A stretch of 64,000 nt of DNA, taken from positions 1 to 64,000 of the forward strand of contig NZ_MAST01000009.1 in NCBI RefSeq assembly GCF_001758225.1. The letters run 5' to 3'. The position numbers were made by a program, and so were the translations under genes. Under the pieces are notes generated by a model. That model had not been told where the DNA came from. It ran no database searches and saw only the letters and a program-made list of their open reading frames with translations. Positions 9,239 through 17,135 of this stretch are shown here, piece by piece. How positions within the stretch are numbered: position 1 is the first letter of the stretch; every line of letters starts with the position of its first letter. Source of the stretch: Humibacillus sp. DSM 29435. GTDB taxonomy: Bacteria > Actinomycetota > Actinomycetes > Actinomycetales > Dermatophilaceae.

Positions 9239-9712
9239 ATGGAACCGAACCGCCCCGACGACCCGAGCTGGACGCCGGCGCCCGACCCCAGCCGCGACTC
9301 GCACTCGGCCTGGGACGCTCCCGACCCGGCCACCACGCCGATGCCCCAGGCGCCGAACTACCCGCGGCCCGACTACGGAGTACCCGCGGCGAGCGCCCCG
9401 TACCCGCCCTACGGGCAGGGCTACGGGCAGGGCTACGGGCAGTGGCCCGCCCCGGCACCGTCGGCCTGGACGCCGCCACCGAACAACCACCTCGTGTGGG
9501 CCATTCTCGTCACGCTGTTCTGCTTCCTGCCCTTCGGAGTGGTGTCGATCGTCAAGGCCAGCTCGGTGAACACGCTGTGGGCGCAGGGCCGCTGGCCCGA
9601 GGCGTATGCCGCTGCGGCCTCGGCCCGCACCTGGGCGATCTGGGCGATGGCCACCCTCCCGCTCATCTTGGCCTTCTGGGCGGCGGTCGCTTTCGTCGGT
9701 GCGGTGGCCTGA
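9239..9712 (+). CDS. CD225/dispanin-family membrane protein
   Basis: 157 aa. Residues 1-80 are a Pro/Gly/Tyr-rich cytoplasmic tail with YGQGYGQGYGQ repeats. The CD225 domain follows, with LVWAILVTLFCFLPFGVVSIVKAS, a loop with a conserved AQG segment, and a second membrane helix. Bacterial CD225 proteins are widespread in actinobacteria but their role is not settled. GAGGA lies 7 nt before the ATG. Confidence 0.85.
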   Translation: MEPNRPDDPSWTPAPDPSRDSHSAWDAPDPATTPMPQAPNYPRPDYGVPAASAPYPPYGQGYGQGYGQWPAPAPSAWTPPPNNHLVWAILVTLFCFLPFGVVSIVKASSVNTLWAQGRWPEAYAAAASARTWAIWAMATLPLILAFWAAVAFVGAVA

Positions 9713-9782
9713 ACCGACCGGCCGCTGCATCAGGCCGGCGGCGCGGCTCAACTGTCGTGCCGGCATCCGCGCCATGTCGAGC

Positions 9783-10619
9783 TCACCCGGGCGGCAGCGG
9801 CCCGGGCACCGTGCACAGCAGCTCGCCCGGGCCGGGGGCACGGGCGGGGGCTGCGAGCGGGCCCGCCAGCCGATCGGTGACCGGACCTCCTCGTTCGGCG
9901 AAGTCGCCCACCTGAACGCAGAACTGCCAGGTGAACAGGTCGAGGGCGAGGCCCCGGCCCCCCGGCGACGCGAAGTTCTTCCCGGGCACGTCGAGCTTCG
10001 GGGGCAACGGCGCCCAGGCCCGTCCCGTGAGGGTTCCTCCTGCTGGAAGCGGCCGGATGCCGGTCACAGGGGCCGCGGCGAAGTCGACCCCGGGAGCGGT
10101 GTCGAACGCCTGCTTGCTGACCCGGAGCGACCGGTCGTGCAGGTACACCCAGGCGTGTTCGGGGTTGACCTCGGTCAGTGCCGCCGAGCCGAGGTCGGCA
10201 GGCACGAGGTCGTAGGCCGCCAGACTCTGCTGACCGTGGTTGACGATCGTGTACTCGACGAGCAGCCCCGGCTTCCTGCGGATGCCGTCTCCCGCCGGAT
10301 ACTGCGAGAAGCCAACTCCCATGTAGGCGCTCAACGTCACCTCCCCGGCCTTGACCGTACGGAGCACCCCGTTCGACACCCCGCCTGAGCCCGGGCCCGG
10401 TGTTCCCAGAGTTGGGGAAGCGCCCAGCGAGGTGCTGGGCGGTCCGGCTGGACCGGAGGGCGAGGAGGCCGGGGTCGACGAGGCCCCAGCCGGGCTTCCG
10501 AGCGGGCCGGTCGACGCGGCAGGGCCCGCCGGCGTCGCTCCCTCCTGGCCACAGGCGGCAGCCGGCAGCACCGCCAGGGCCACCAGGGTGGACAGCACGA
10601 CAGACCGAAGACGCGTCAT
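9783..10619 (-). CDS. Putative lipoprotein with Pro/Ser-rich linker
   Basis: 278 aa. A signal peptide ends in the lipobox PAAAC, giving C23 as the lipid anchor. A low-complexity Pro/Ser/Gly/Thr linker runs from about 25 to 85, followed by a folded domain of about 190 residues with a C-terminal Cys pair (FCVQV and LLCTV). The domain resembles extracellular DUF4352-like beta-sandwiches in its opening (GEVTLSAYMGVGFSQYP...YTIVNHG), but this is only a suggestion. It is divergent from the Nramp gene. Confidence 0.7.
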   Translation of the reverse strand: MTRLRSVVLSTLVALAVLPAAACGQEGATPAGPAASTGPLGSPAGASSTPASSPSGPAGPPSTSLGASPTLGTPGPGSGGVSNGVLRTVKAGEVTLSAYMGVGFSQYPAGDGIRRKPGLLVEYTIVNHGQQSLAAYDLVPADLGSAALTEVNPEHAWVYLHDRSLRVSKQAFDTAPGVDFAAAPVTGIRPLPAGGTLTGRAWAPLPPKLDVPGKNFASPGGRGLALDLFTWQFCVQVGDFAERGGPVTDRLAGPLAAPARAPGPGELLCTVPGPLPPG

Positions 10620-10721
10620 ACCTCTACAGACAACCAGCCACCGTGAACCGTTGCATCAGCGAGGCAGACGAGGATGGGAAACCCGGCCATGCAGTCGCCG
10701 TCGACCCACCCACCGGGCGGA

Positions 10722-10741
10722 AAGTTAAGGTACCTTAACTT
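10722..10741. promoter_or_regulatory. MntR/DtxR-type operator overlapping the Nramp promoter
   Basis: AAGTTAAGGTACCTTAACTT is a perfect 20-bp palindrome. DtxR-family metalloregulators (MntR, IdeR) bind AT-rich palindromes of this length and style. It ends one base before the Nramp ATG and contains TACCTT, which sits 6 nt before that ATG and could be the -10 box of a leaderless transcript. Bound repressor would therefore cover the -10 box and start site. The cognate repressor is probably encoded at 12063. Confidence 0.85.
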
Positions 10742-10742
10742 C

Positions 10743-11999
10743 ATGGCAGCTCCGGTCCCACTCGTCGCCGACCGCCCGACAGTGCGTCGGCGACGGCCCG
10801 CGGTGCTGCTCGGCCCGGCCTTCGTCGCCGCGATCGCCTACGTCGACCCTGGCAACGTCGCTGCCAACCTCACCGCCGGCGCCGAGTACGGCTACCTGCT
10901 GGTCTGGGTGCTGGTTGCCGCCAACGCCATGGCCGTGCTCGTGCAGTACCTCTCGGCCAAGCTGGGCCTTGTCAGTGGCCAGAGCCTGCCGGAGGTGCTG
11001 GGCCAGCGGATGCCGCGCACCAGCCGGCTGCTCTTCTGGGGCCAGGCCGAGCTGGTGGCGATCGCCACCGACCTCGCTGAGGTGATCGGCGGAGCCATCG
11101 CGCTCAAGATCCTCTTCGGGGTGCCGCTGCTGTTCGGAGGCGTGATCGTCGGCGTCATCTCGACGATGCTGCTGGCGGTGCAGTCACGCCGGGGTCAGCG
11201 CCCCTTCGAGTTCGTCGTCATGGGCCTGCTCGCCGTCATAGCGGTCGGCTTTCTGGCCGGCCTGTTCGTCAGCTCCGTCTCGTGGGGTGAGGCCGCCAGC
11301 GGGCTCGTGCCTCGCTTCGAGGGAACCCCCACGGTGCTCCTGGCGGCAAGCATGCTCGGGGCCACGGTGATGCCCCACGCGATCTACCTGCACTCGTCAC
11401 TCTCGCGCGACCGTCACGATGACGAGGCGCGCAGTCGGATCGGGATGCAGCGGCTGCTGCGTGCCACGAAATGGGACGTCGGCCTCTCGTTGCTCATCGC
11501 CGGCTCGGTCAACGTCGCGATGCTGCTGCTGGCCGCAGCCAGCCTGCCCGGGGTGGCCGGCACCGACAGCATCGAGGGCGCCCACGCTGCGATCGAGAAC
11601 CAGCTCGGGTCGGCCATCGGCGTGATCTTCGGCATCGGGCTGCTGGCCTCGGGCCTGGCCTCGACCTCAGTGGGCTGCTACGCCGGGGCCTCCATCATGG
11701 GCGGGCTCCTGCGGTTCAAGGTGCCACTGCTGACCCGACGAGTCATCACCCTGATACCCGCCCTGGTCATCCTTGCCCTCGGGGTGAACCCGACCTGGGC
11801 ACTCGTGCTGAGCCAGGTCGCCCTCAGCATCGGCATCCCCTTCGCCCTGGTCCCTCTCGTGCGCCTCACCTCTTCGCGGGCCGTGATGGGCTCGCACGTC
11901 AACCGCCCGGCGATGAAGGCCGCCGCCTGGTTGGTCGTCGTGCTCATCGTCGCGCTCAACCTCGTGCTCATCGCCCTCACCGTGACGGGTCAGGCCTGA
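10743..11999 (+). CDS. mntH: Nramp-family divalent metal transporter (probably Mn2+)
   Basis: 418 aa with about eleven membrane helices. TM1 carries the DPGN motif (35-38) and TM6 carries MPHAIY, the metal-coordinating motifs of Nramp proton-coupled Mn2+/Fe2+ importers. The methionine in MPH favours manganese or iron. The ATG at 10743 directly after the operator fits the family start; an upstream ATG at 10674 would add 23 residues of poor quality. The gene is followed by mntR, so uptake and its repressor are linked. Confidence 0.92.
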   Translation: MAAPVPLVADRPTVRRRRPAVLLGPAFVAAIAYVDPGNVAANLTAGAEYGYLLVWVLVAANAMAVLVQYLSAKLGLVSGQSLPEVLGQRMPRTSRLLFWGQAELVAIATDLAEVIGGAIALKILFGVPLLFGGVIVGVISTMLLAVQSRRGQRPFEFVVMGLLAVIAVGFLAGLFVSSVSWGEAASGLVPRFEGTPTVLLAASMLGATVMPHAIYLHSSLSRDRHDDEARSRIGMQRLLRATKWDVGLSLLIAGSVNVAMLLLAAASLPGVAGTDSIEGAHAAIENQLGSAIGVIFGIGLLASGLASTSVGCYAGASIMGGLLRFKVPLLTRRVITLIPALVILALGVNPTWALVLSQVALSIGIPFALVPLVRLTSSRAVMGSHVNRPAMKAAAWLVVVLIVALNLVLIALTVTGQA

Positions 12000-12062
12000 C
12001 GCAGACCGGGCCGACCGATGGCATGATCGGGGGCTCATCGCATGAGAGGAGGCCTGCGCATC

Positions 12063-12746
12063 ATGAGTGTGGAGGAGATCACGCCGGTCGCCCAGGACTA
12101 CCTCAAGGTCATCTGGTCGGCCACCGAGTGGGGCGGACCGGCGATCGGCACCAAAGAGCTCGCGCTGCGGTTCGGAACGACCGCGGCCAACGTCTCCGAG
12201 ACGGTCAAGCGCCTTGCCACCCAGCAGCTGGTCGAACACCAGCCCTACAAGCCGGTCGTGCTGACACCGCGGGGCACCGAGCTGGCCCTCGCCATGGTGC
12301 GCCGCCACCGGCTCGTCGAGAGCTTCCTCGTCGAGACGCTCGGCTACGACTGGGACGAGGTGCACGACGAGGCCGAGCGCCTCGAGCACGCCGTGTCCGA
12401 CACCATGATCGACCGCATCGACCGGCTTCTCGGCCATCCGGCCGCCGACCCGCACGGCGACCCCATCCCCGCCGCCGACGGCACCGTCACCCGGCCGGCG
12501 GGCACCGTCAACCTGAGCGAGGCCGCGCCCGGCGCGTTCACCGTCGTGCGCATCTCCGACGCCGACCCGGCCTGCCTCGGCCGGCTGCTGGCCGTGGAGG
12601 TGCTTCCCGGTGCCGAGATCCTGGTGCCCCACGACGCCTCGACGAAGGGCCAAGGAGCACTCTCCCCTCTCGGAACCCACCTCGAACACGACGACGTCAG
12701 CTCGGTCTGGGTCAGCCCCAGGGTCGAAGAGAGCGCGGCGACGTAG
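12063..12746 (+). CDS. mntR: DtxR-family manganese-dependent transcriptional repressor
   Basis: 227 aa with the DtxR architecture: N-terminal winged helix (DYLKVIWSATEWGG...LALRFGTTAANVSETVKRLA), metal-binding and dimerisation domain (RRHRLVESFLVETLGYDWDEVHDEAERLEHAVSD, with the usual His/Glu ligands) and a C-terminal FeoA/SH3-like domain. GAGGAGG lies upstream of the ATG. Its position after the Nramp gene and the 20-bp palindrome at 10722 suggest that it represses uptake when Mn2+ is plentiful. Confidence 0.9.
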   Translation: MSVEEITPVAQDYLKVIWSATEWGGPAIGTKELALRFGTTAANVSETVKRLATQQLVEHQPYKPVVLTPRGTELALAMVRRHRLVESFLVETLGYDWDEVHDEAERLEHAVSDTMIDRIDRLLGHPAADPHGDPIPAADGTVTRPAGTVNLSEAAPGAFTVVRISDADPACLGRLLAVEVLPGAEILVPHDASTKGQGALSPLGTHLEHDDVSSVWVSPRVEESAAT

Positions 12747-12936
12747 CTTCTGTCGTTGGACTCCCGGTGGTGCGCGCGGGCGTACAGTACGCGGCCATGC
12801 CCGTCGCGACATTGTCGGCCTCTCAATTGGTGAGTCGGCTCCGTGCAGGTGTGGTTCGGGCGCACCTTCCTCGGCGGCGTCCGGGCCGCCTCCACGATCT
12901 TGCACCTCAAGCCCTTAGGAGACGCGTTCTACTTCA

Positions 12937-13874
12937 TGGGTGGGTGGTCAAGGCCACCCGGGCGTGGTTCGGGATCGCGCCGTCATCAGCGAGGGCGACC
13001 CACCCGCTGCGGAGCACAACGGTTTCGATGATTCCGTCGACGGCGTCGTCAAGGACGCCGGGGTGACTGGGGTCGGTGGCGGGTGTTAGGGCGTCTCCGT
13101 CGTTGCTGACCCGGGCGGGAGGGACGAAGCCTTCTTCGACGATGAGCATCTCGGGGCCGTTCCCAGCGGGCGGCGAGCCACGCAGCGTCGATCCCGTAGG
13201 AGGCCCGGTCCTGACCGCCTGCGCCGGTCGAGCAGGGCCAGGGCCTCGTCCTGTCGAGAACGCAGGTAGCTGGTGATGCTCGGGCGGTCAGGTCGGCCCC
13301 GTCGCTCGGGGACGCGTTGAGGTGGTGGCCGGTGACGACCCCGGCGAGCCGGGTCGTGTTCGGGGTCAGCCGGCGAAACTGCGCCAAGGCCTGCTCAGCG
13401 CCGATGATCACCCACGGGTACGGGTACGGGTACGGGTACGGGTACGGGTGCGCGCGCAGGTGGGCACCCAACGCCGGTCGACTGCCTTTAGGAAGGTGGT
13501 ATCGCTCTTGGTGCGGCGTCGTCTCGAGGACTCGTCCCGATGGAGTGGGAACACTGGTGCCCCGGTCCTCGCTGGCGAACAGGGCGAGCGCCTGACTGAC
13601 GGGGGTCCTGCGCGAGAGGTCTAGGAAGGTGTCCAGGCGGTGGATGAGCTCGGAGGCGGGCTCGTGTGCCTCGTGGGACCGACGCCCCCTTCGCTTCGGC
13701 GACGAGCCAGTCCAACATGACAACACCCGTGCTGGTCAGGCGTGGCCCGGGGGTGGTGGTCAGCAGCAGCGAGACGCTGGGGTAGCAGCTCATCTGCTGG
13801 AGGCCCAGGACGGTCGAGGAGCTCAGGTCGGTGGGTGGGTCAGCTCGGGGCGGGGTCGCGGCGGGCATGGGCAT
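12937..13874 (-). pseudogene. Decayed, internally deleted copy of the baeRF-like gene at 14290
   Basis: Three minus-strand frames in succession resemble successive parts of the intact protein encoded at 14290-15450. The first (from 13874) has SCYPSVSLLL matching GYPCISVLLP. The second (about 13640-13300) has LRAHPYPYP...TRLAGVV matching RQAHPRPLVL...HRLAGIL. The last (13149-12937) has MLIVEEGF and NHARVALTTHP matching MLAVEDGY and RHHVALVTHP. About 80 residues of the middle are missing and at least two frameshifts separate the blocks. A CGGGTA expansion lies in the gene. The first ATG overlaps the 3' end of the antitoxin-like gene. Confidence 0.8.
13415..13450. repeat. Hexanucleotide tandem repeat (CGGGTA)n
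   Basis: Five copies of CGGGTA plus a CGGGTG. On the minus strand this encodes a Pro-Tyr run. It sits where the intact paralogue reads HPRPLVL, so it probably arose by slippage in a GGTAC-rich stretch. Confidence 0.95.
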
Positions 13875-14242
13875 TCACCTTTCCGGGGTCGGTGCGTCCG
13901 GGCTGGCCGAGCCCGTCCCGGGCTGGTGCGGCGGAGGTGGGAGACCGTCCTGGACCGGGGAGACGGCGGGGGCGTCCGGGCTGGAGTGGGCAGTGGCGTC
14001 TCGGGTTTCGGTGCCGGCCGCGCCCGGTTGCGGGTCGGGCTGGGCCGGGGCGGGGCGAGCTTGTCGAGGCCGGTGCGTAGCCCCTGGCTGCCCTGGCGGA
14101 TCTTCTCCTCGTACTTGCCGCCGGTCTTGGAGCTGGCCAGGGTGCCGGCCTTGTCGATGGTGGAGTCAATGGCGCCACGGTGCTGTCGCACTATCTCGGT
14201 GGCCTTGCCGGTGGCTTGGGCGATCCGGTCCTTGAGGTTCAT
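13823..14242 (-). CDS. MT0933-type antitoxin-like small protein
   Basis: 139 aa. The first 60 residues (KDRIAQATGKATEIVRQHRGAIDSTIDKAGTLASSKTGGKYEEKI, given here in part) match the MT0933/Rv0909 antitoxin family, whose core is IDKAG...DKTGGKY. The remaining residues are a Pro/Arg-rich low-complexity tail that the family normally lacks, so the gene may have lost its original stop. No toxin gene of the usual partner (Rv0910-like) is visible next to it. Confidence 0.65.
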   Translation of the reverse strand: MNLKDRIAQATGKATEIVRQHRGAIDSTIDKAGTLASSKTGGKYEEKIRQGSQGLRTGLDKLAPPRPSPTRNRARPAPKPETPLPTPARTPPPSPRSRTVSHLRRTSPGRARPARTHRPRKGECPCPPRPRPELTHPPT

Positions 14243-14289
14243 GTTCTGCTCCTGTTTCGTGAATTGGGTTGTGGGCGAGGCTGGCTGGG

Positions 14290-15450
14290 TCAGGGTCGGG
14301 GGTGGGTGACGAGGGCGACGTGGTGGCGGTGGGTCAGGTGGCCGTCGCGTACGAGGGCGACCTCACCGCCGCGTTGGATGACGATCTCGATGAGGTCGTC
14401 GACCAGGTCGTGCACCGGCTCGGGGTCGGTGGCCTCGTCAGAGCCACCGTCTCGAAGGTCCTGAAGGATGTCTCCTTCAGGACCGGTGCGCTCGGTCGGG
14501 TGGCCGGGCACGGTGTACCCGTCTTCCACGGCGAGCATGCGCGGCCGAGCGGTCCGGGCGGTGTCCCAGACGGCGTGTATGCCGGTGGCCAGCTGGTCAG
14601 GTCGCTGCGCCGCGGTCTCCTCGACCAGAGCTAACGACTCGGCCTCCCTGGTGGCGAGGTAGGCCTCGAGCAGGCGTGAGGAAGCGGCCAGCATCGCGTG
14701 CTCGCTGACACATTCCGCCGGGGCCAGGATGCCGGCGAGCCGGTGCAGGTTTGAGGAGCGTTGGCGCAAGGCGGCCGTCAGTCCCCAGGCGCCACCCAGC
14801 ACGAGCGGTCGGGGGTGGGCCTGCCGGTGGCGTCGGAGTGCGACGTCGACCTCACCGAGGAAGGTCTGAGTCGCATACGACTCGAGGGTGCGGGGGTCCG
14901 CGGTCCAGCTGGTGTGGTCACATCCCGTTGCCGAGATGACGTCCCGGGCTCGCAGGCTCCCGCCCTGGGCGTCGAAGATGTGGGCGCAGTCCGGCCGGAG
15001 GGTGACGATCAGGTGTGGCGGGGAGCGGTGAAGCGCACGGACGAGGTCGCGGGTGGCGAAGGTTGCTTCGACCACCGCTCGTGGCTCTACGGGGGCGGGC
15101 AGGTGCAAGACCCGGGAGTAGGCCAGGTTGACGTAGACGGCCAGGGCCGCGGTGGTTGGCTCCTGACTCAAGCCGGTAGTGATGGCGCGTAGCTCGGCCA
15201 TCAGGTGCTTGGCTCCCAGCAGGCCGTCAGCTTCACCGAGCCGCTCACCGACCTGACCGACCAGCCCCGCCAGGATCGCTGCGTCTTCCTCGGTCATCCG
15301 TTCGGCCGGAGCGGTCGGCAGCAATACCGAGATGCACGGGTAGCCGCGCAGGGCTGTGAGCTCGGCTACCTCATGCCAACGCATGAGCGGGGGGTGCGCC
15401 GTGGGGGCGGCGGTAGCGGCCCGGAGTGTCTTGGCGGGGTCGGTGGTCAT
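14290..15450 (-). CDS. baeRF-like (archaeo-eukaryotic release-factor-like) protein
   Basis: 386 aa soluble protein. The N terminus ALRGYPCISVLLPTAPAERMTEEDAA, the central PPHLIVTLRPDCAHIFDAQGG and the C terminus MLAVEDGYTVPG...HHVALVTHP follow the pattern of bacterial baeRF-domain proteins related to eRF1 domain 2. A role in ribosome or hibernation biology has been proposed for such proteins but not proved. The start overlaps the stop of the TerC-like gene by 4 bp (ATGA), so the two are coupled. A decayed copy lies downstream at 12937-13874. Confidence 0.55.
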   Translation of the reverse strand: MTTDPAKTLRAATAAPTAHPPLMRWHEVAELTALRGYPCISVLLPTAPAERMTEEDAAILAGLVGQVGERLGEADGLLGAKHLMAELRAITTGLSQEPTTAALAVYVNLAYSRVLHLPAPVEPRAVVEATFATRDLVRALHRSPPHLIVTLRPDCAHIFDAQGGSLRARDVISATGCDHTSWTADPRTLESYATQTFLGEVDVALRRHRQAHPRPLVLGGAWGLTAALRQRSSNLHRLAGILAPAECVSEHAMLAASSRLLEAYLATREAESLALVEETAAQRPDQLATGIHAVWDTARTARPRMLAVEDGYTVPGHPTERTGPEGDILQDLRDGGSDEATDPEPVHDLVDDLIEIVIQRGGEVALVRDGHLTHRHHVALVTHPRP

Positions 15451-16058
15451 GACGGTGTCCTTCCAGGGGTGGGCGAATCAGGGGTGACCGCGCTTTCGTC
15501 CGGGGTGCGGGTGGCGCGCAGGCTCGCGAGCACGGCCACCGTGAGGGTGGTGGCGATGACGCTCAGCGAGAGCCAGATCGGGACCTTCCACAGGTCCAGG
15601 AGCAGCATCTTGACGCCGACGAAGACCAGGATTATCGCGAGGCCGGCCTTGAGATAGACGAACCGGTCGATCAGGTCGGCAAAAAGGAAGTACATCGCCC
15701 GCAGACCAAAGATGGCTCTGAAGACCAGCGCGCCCAGCACCCCGTAGAACAGCACGCGGTGCTGCAGTTCGCGCGGTACCGCGAAGTAGGTGAAGATCAG
15801 CGCGAAGACGAACACATTGTCAACGGCCAGGCTCTTCTCGATCAGGTACCCGGCAAAGTACTCCCCGCCGGACAGGGCCCCAAAGGCCCACCACACGACC
15901 AGGCCGAAACCGAGCCCTAGGCTGACGCACACCCCTGACCAGATCGCGGCCTCACGTACCGAGACCACATGCACGGCTAGGTGCGCCACGAGGTCGATCG
16001 CCAGCATCGCCAAGAACACGGCGATCACCGCCAGCCAGGCCCAGAGGGGAACGTCCAT
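15447..16058 (-). CDS. TerC-family membrane protein with large internal deletion
   Basis: About 203 aa with five or six membrane helices. The first half has the TerC motif EKSLAVDNVFVFALIF and VLGALVFRAIF, which then joins directly to GLRAMYFLFADLIDRFVYLKAGLAIILVFVGVKM. TerC proteins are normally about 320 aa, and between these two segments they carry about 100 residues including the second acidic metal-site motif (EFTDLIFAVDS-like), which is absent here. ATG 16058, preceded by GGAAGG, lies just after the riboswitch. TerC proteins export or load Mn2+; this one may be inactive or reduced. Confidence 0.75.
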   Translation of the reverse strand: MDVPLWAWLAVIAVFLAMLAIDLVAHLAVHVVSVREAAIWSGVCVSLGLGFGLVVWWAFGALSGGEYFAGYLIEKSLAVDNVFVFALIFTYFAVPRELQHRVLFYGVLGALVFRAIFGLRAMYFLFADLIDRFVYLKAGLAIILVFVGVKMLLLDLWKVPIWLSLSVIATTLTVAVLASLRATRTPDESAVTPDSPTPGRTPS

Positions 16059-16084
16059 GGACAGCCTTCCGTGGGTTCTCATCC

Positions 16085-16195
16085 ACGGAGGTCTCTCCCG
16101 GGCCCGATGCTCTGGTCCCGCTGCACCGGGTCAGCCACTGGGGGCGACCGTAATGACGATGCAGCTCGGCGGGGATACTCCCCTCACGTTGAGGA
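16085..16195 (-). promoter_or_regulatory. yybP-ykoY manganese riboswitch
   Basis: Reading the minus strand from about 16195, the 5' conserved box GTGAGGGGAGTA is followed by a CCCC stem complement. After about 80 nt comes the closing box GAGACCTCCG, just before the TerC-like start. GGGGAGUA and GAGACCU are the two conserved boxes of the yybP-ykoY (Mn2+) aptamer, which typically controls TerC/MntP-type exporters. The location matches that role. Confidence 0.78.
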
Positions 16196-16463
16196 AGAGC
16201 ATGCGTGAACCCGATCCTTCTGTCAACACCATGATCCACATGGGCTTCGGAAGGGTCAGTAATCAACCCGCCTCGCCAGCGATGCTGTCGGCCGAGCACG
16301 CACACGGTCCACCCTCCGACCCCCGACGTCGCCCCGCCCGGGTCGAGCTCAGAGCCCAACTGGCCAACGCCTGGCGCAAGGAGGCCAAGCTTGTGCAGGC
16401 CCTTGAGCAGAGCGGATCGAGGGTGGAGCCATCGAACGGTCACCCGGGCAAGCGGTTGGCGTC
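16196..16463. other. Intergenic stretch between riboswitch and NarL regulator
   Basis: Contains the promoter expected for the TerC-like transcript and the 3' flank of the NarL regulator gene. A plus-strand frame (16201-16467) reads RRRPARVELRAQLANAWRKEAKL near its end and could encode an 88-aa protein, but nothing else supports it. Confidence 0.35.
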
Positions 16464-17135
16464 CTAGCGGTCCTCGGCATGCAGCAGGCCCAGTTGCAGA
16501 GCACGGACCACGGCTCGGGTCCGATCCCTGGTCCTCAGCTTGAGCAGCACGTTGGAGACGTGGTTCTTGACGGTGCCCTCGGCCAGGTGCAGGGCAGCGG
16601 CGATCTCGCGGTTGGACCAGCCCGAAGCCATCAGCCGGAGCACCTCCAGCTCGCGCACCGTCAGGGGCTCCAGGGGCGCGGCTGTCTCGGAGTGCTCGAC
16701 CGGTACGCCAGTCCCCCCGGCGCGCACGGCTCGGAGCAACCGGTCGGTGATGCCAGGCTGGACCATCGTTCCGCCACCGGCGAGGGTGCGCACTGCCCCG
16801 ACGAGCTCTTCGAGTGTGACGTCCTTGAGCAGATAGCCCCGGGCTCCGGCCCGTAGCGCCTGCAGCACGAGCTCGTCGTCGTCGAACGTGGTCAGCACCA
16901 GAACAGGTTCGGTTCGGCCGCGGGCGCGTAGCTCTTGTAATGTCGCGATGCCGTCCCGGCCCGGCATCCGCAGGTCGAGCAGCACCACGTCGGGATGATG
17001 CGTCTCGATCGCATCCAGTGCCTGGTCACCGTCGCAGGCCTCGGCCACGACGGACAGGTCCTCGTCCAGCTCAAGCAGCCCGCGCAAGCCCTTCCGGACC
17101 AGCGTCTGGTCATCGACCACGCACACCCGGATCAC
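16464..17135 (-). CDS. NarL/LuxR-family response regulator
   Basis: 223 aa. Receiver domain with VVDDQ at 6-10, phosphorylated D54 in VLLDLRMPG, LTTFDDD and GYLLKD. The C-terminal LuxR-type HTH reads LTVRELEVLRLMASGWSNREIAAALHLAEGTVKNHVSN in part. I chose the GTG at 17135, which overlaps the kinase stop as GTGA; the longer frame adds only low-quality sequence. With the kinase it probably controls the divergent ABC exporter, as is usual for this gene order. Confidence 0.93.
   Translation of the reverse strand: MIRVCVVDDQTLVRKGLRGLLELDEDLSVVAEACDGDQALDAIETHHPDVVLLDLRMPGRDGIATLQELRARGRTEPVLVLTTFDDDELVLQALRAGARGYLLKDVTLEELVGAVRTLAGGGTMVQPGITDRLLRAVRAGGTGVPVEHSETAAPLEPLTVRELEVLRLMASGWSNREIAAALHLAEGTVKNHVSNVLLKLRTRDRTRAVVRALQLGLLHAEDR

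Noticed and set aside
12843-12962. Short plus-strand frame beginning MQVWFGRTFLGGVRAAS
   Set aside because: It looks protein-like over about 35 residues, but it has no ribosome-binding site and no continuing frame, so I cannot support a gene.
13415-13450. Possible CRISPR-like or functional repeat
   Set aside because: It is a simple hexanucleotide run without spacers, inside a pseudogene.
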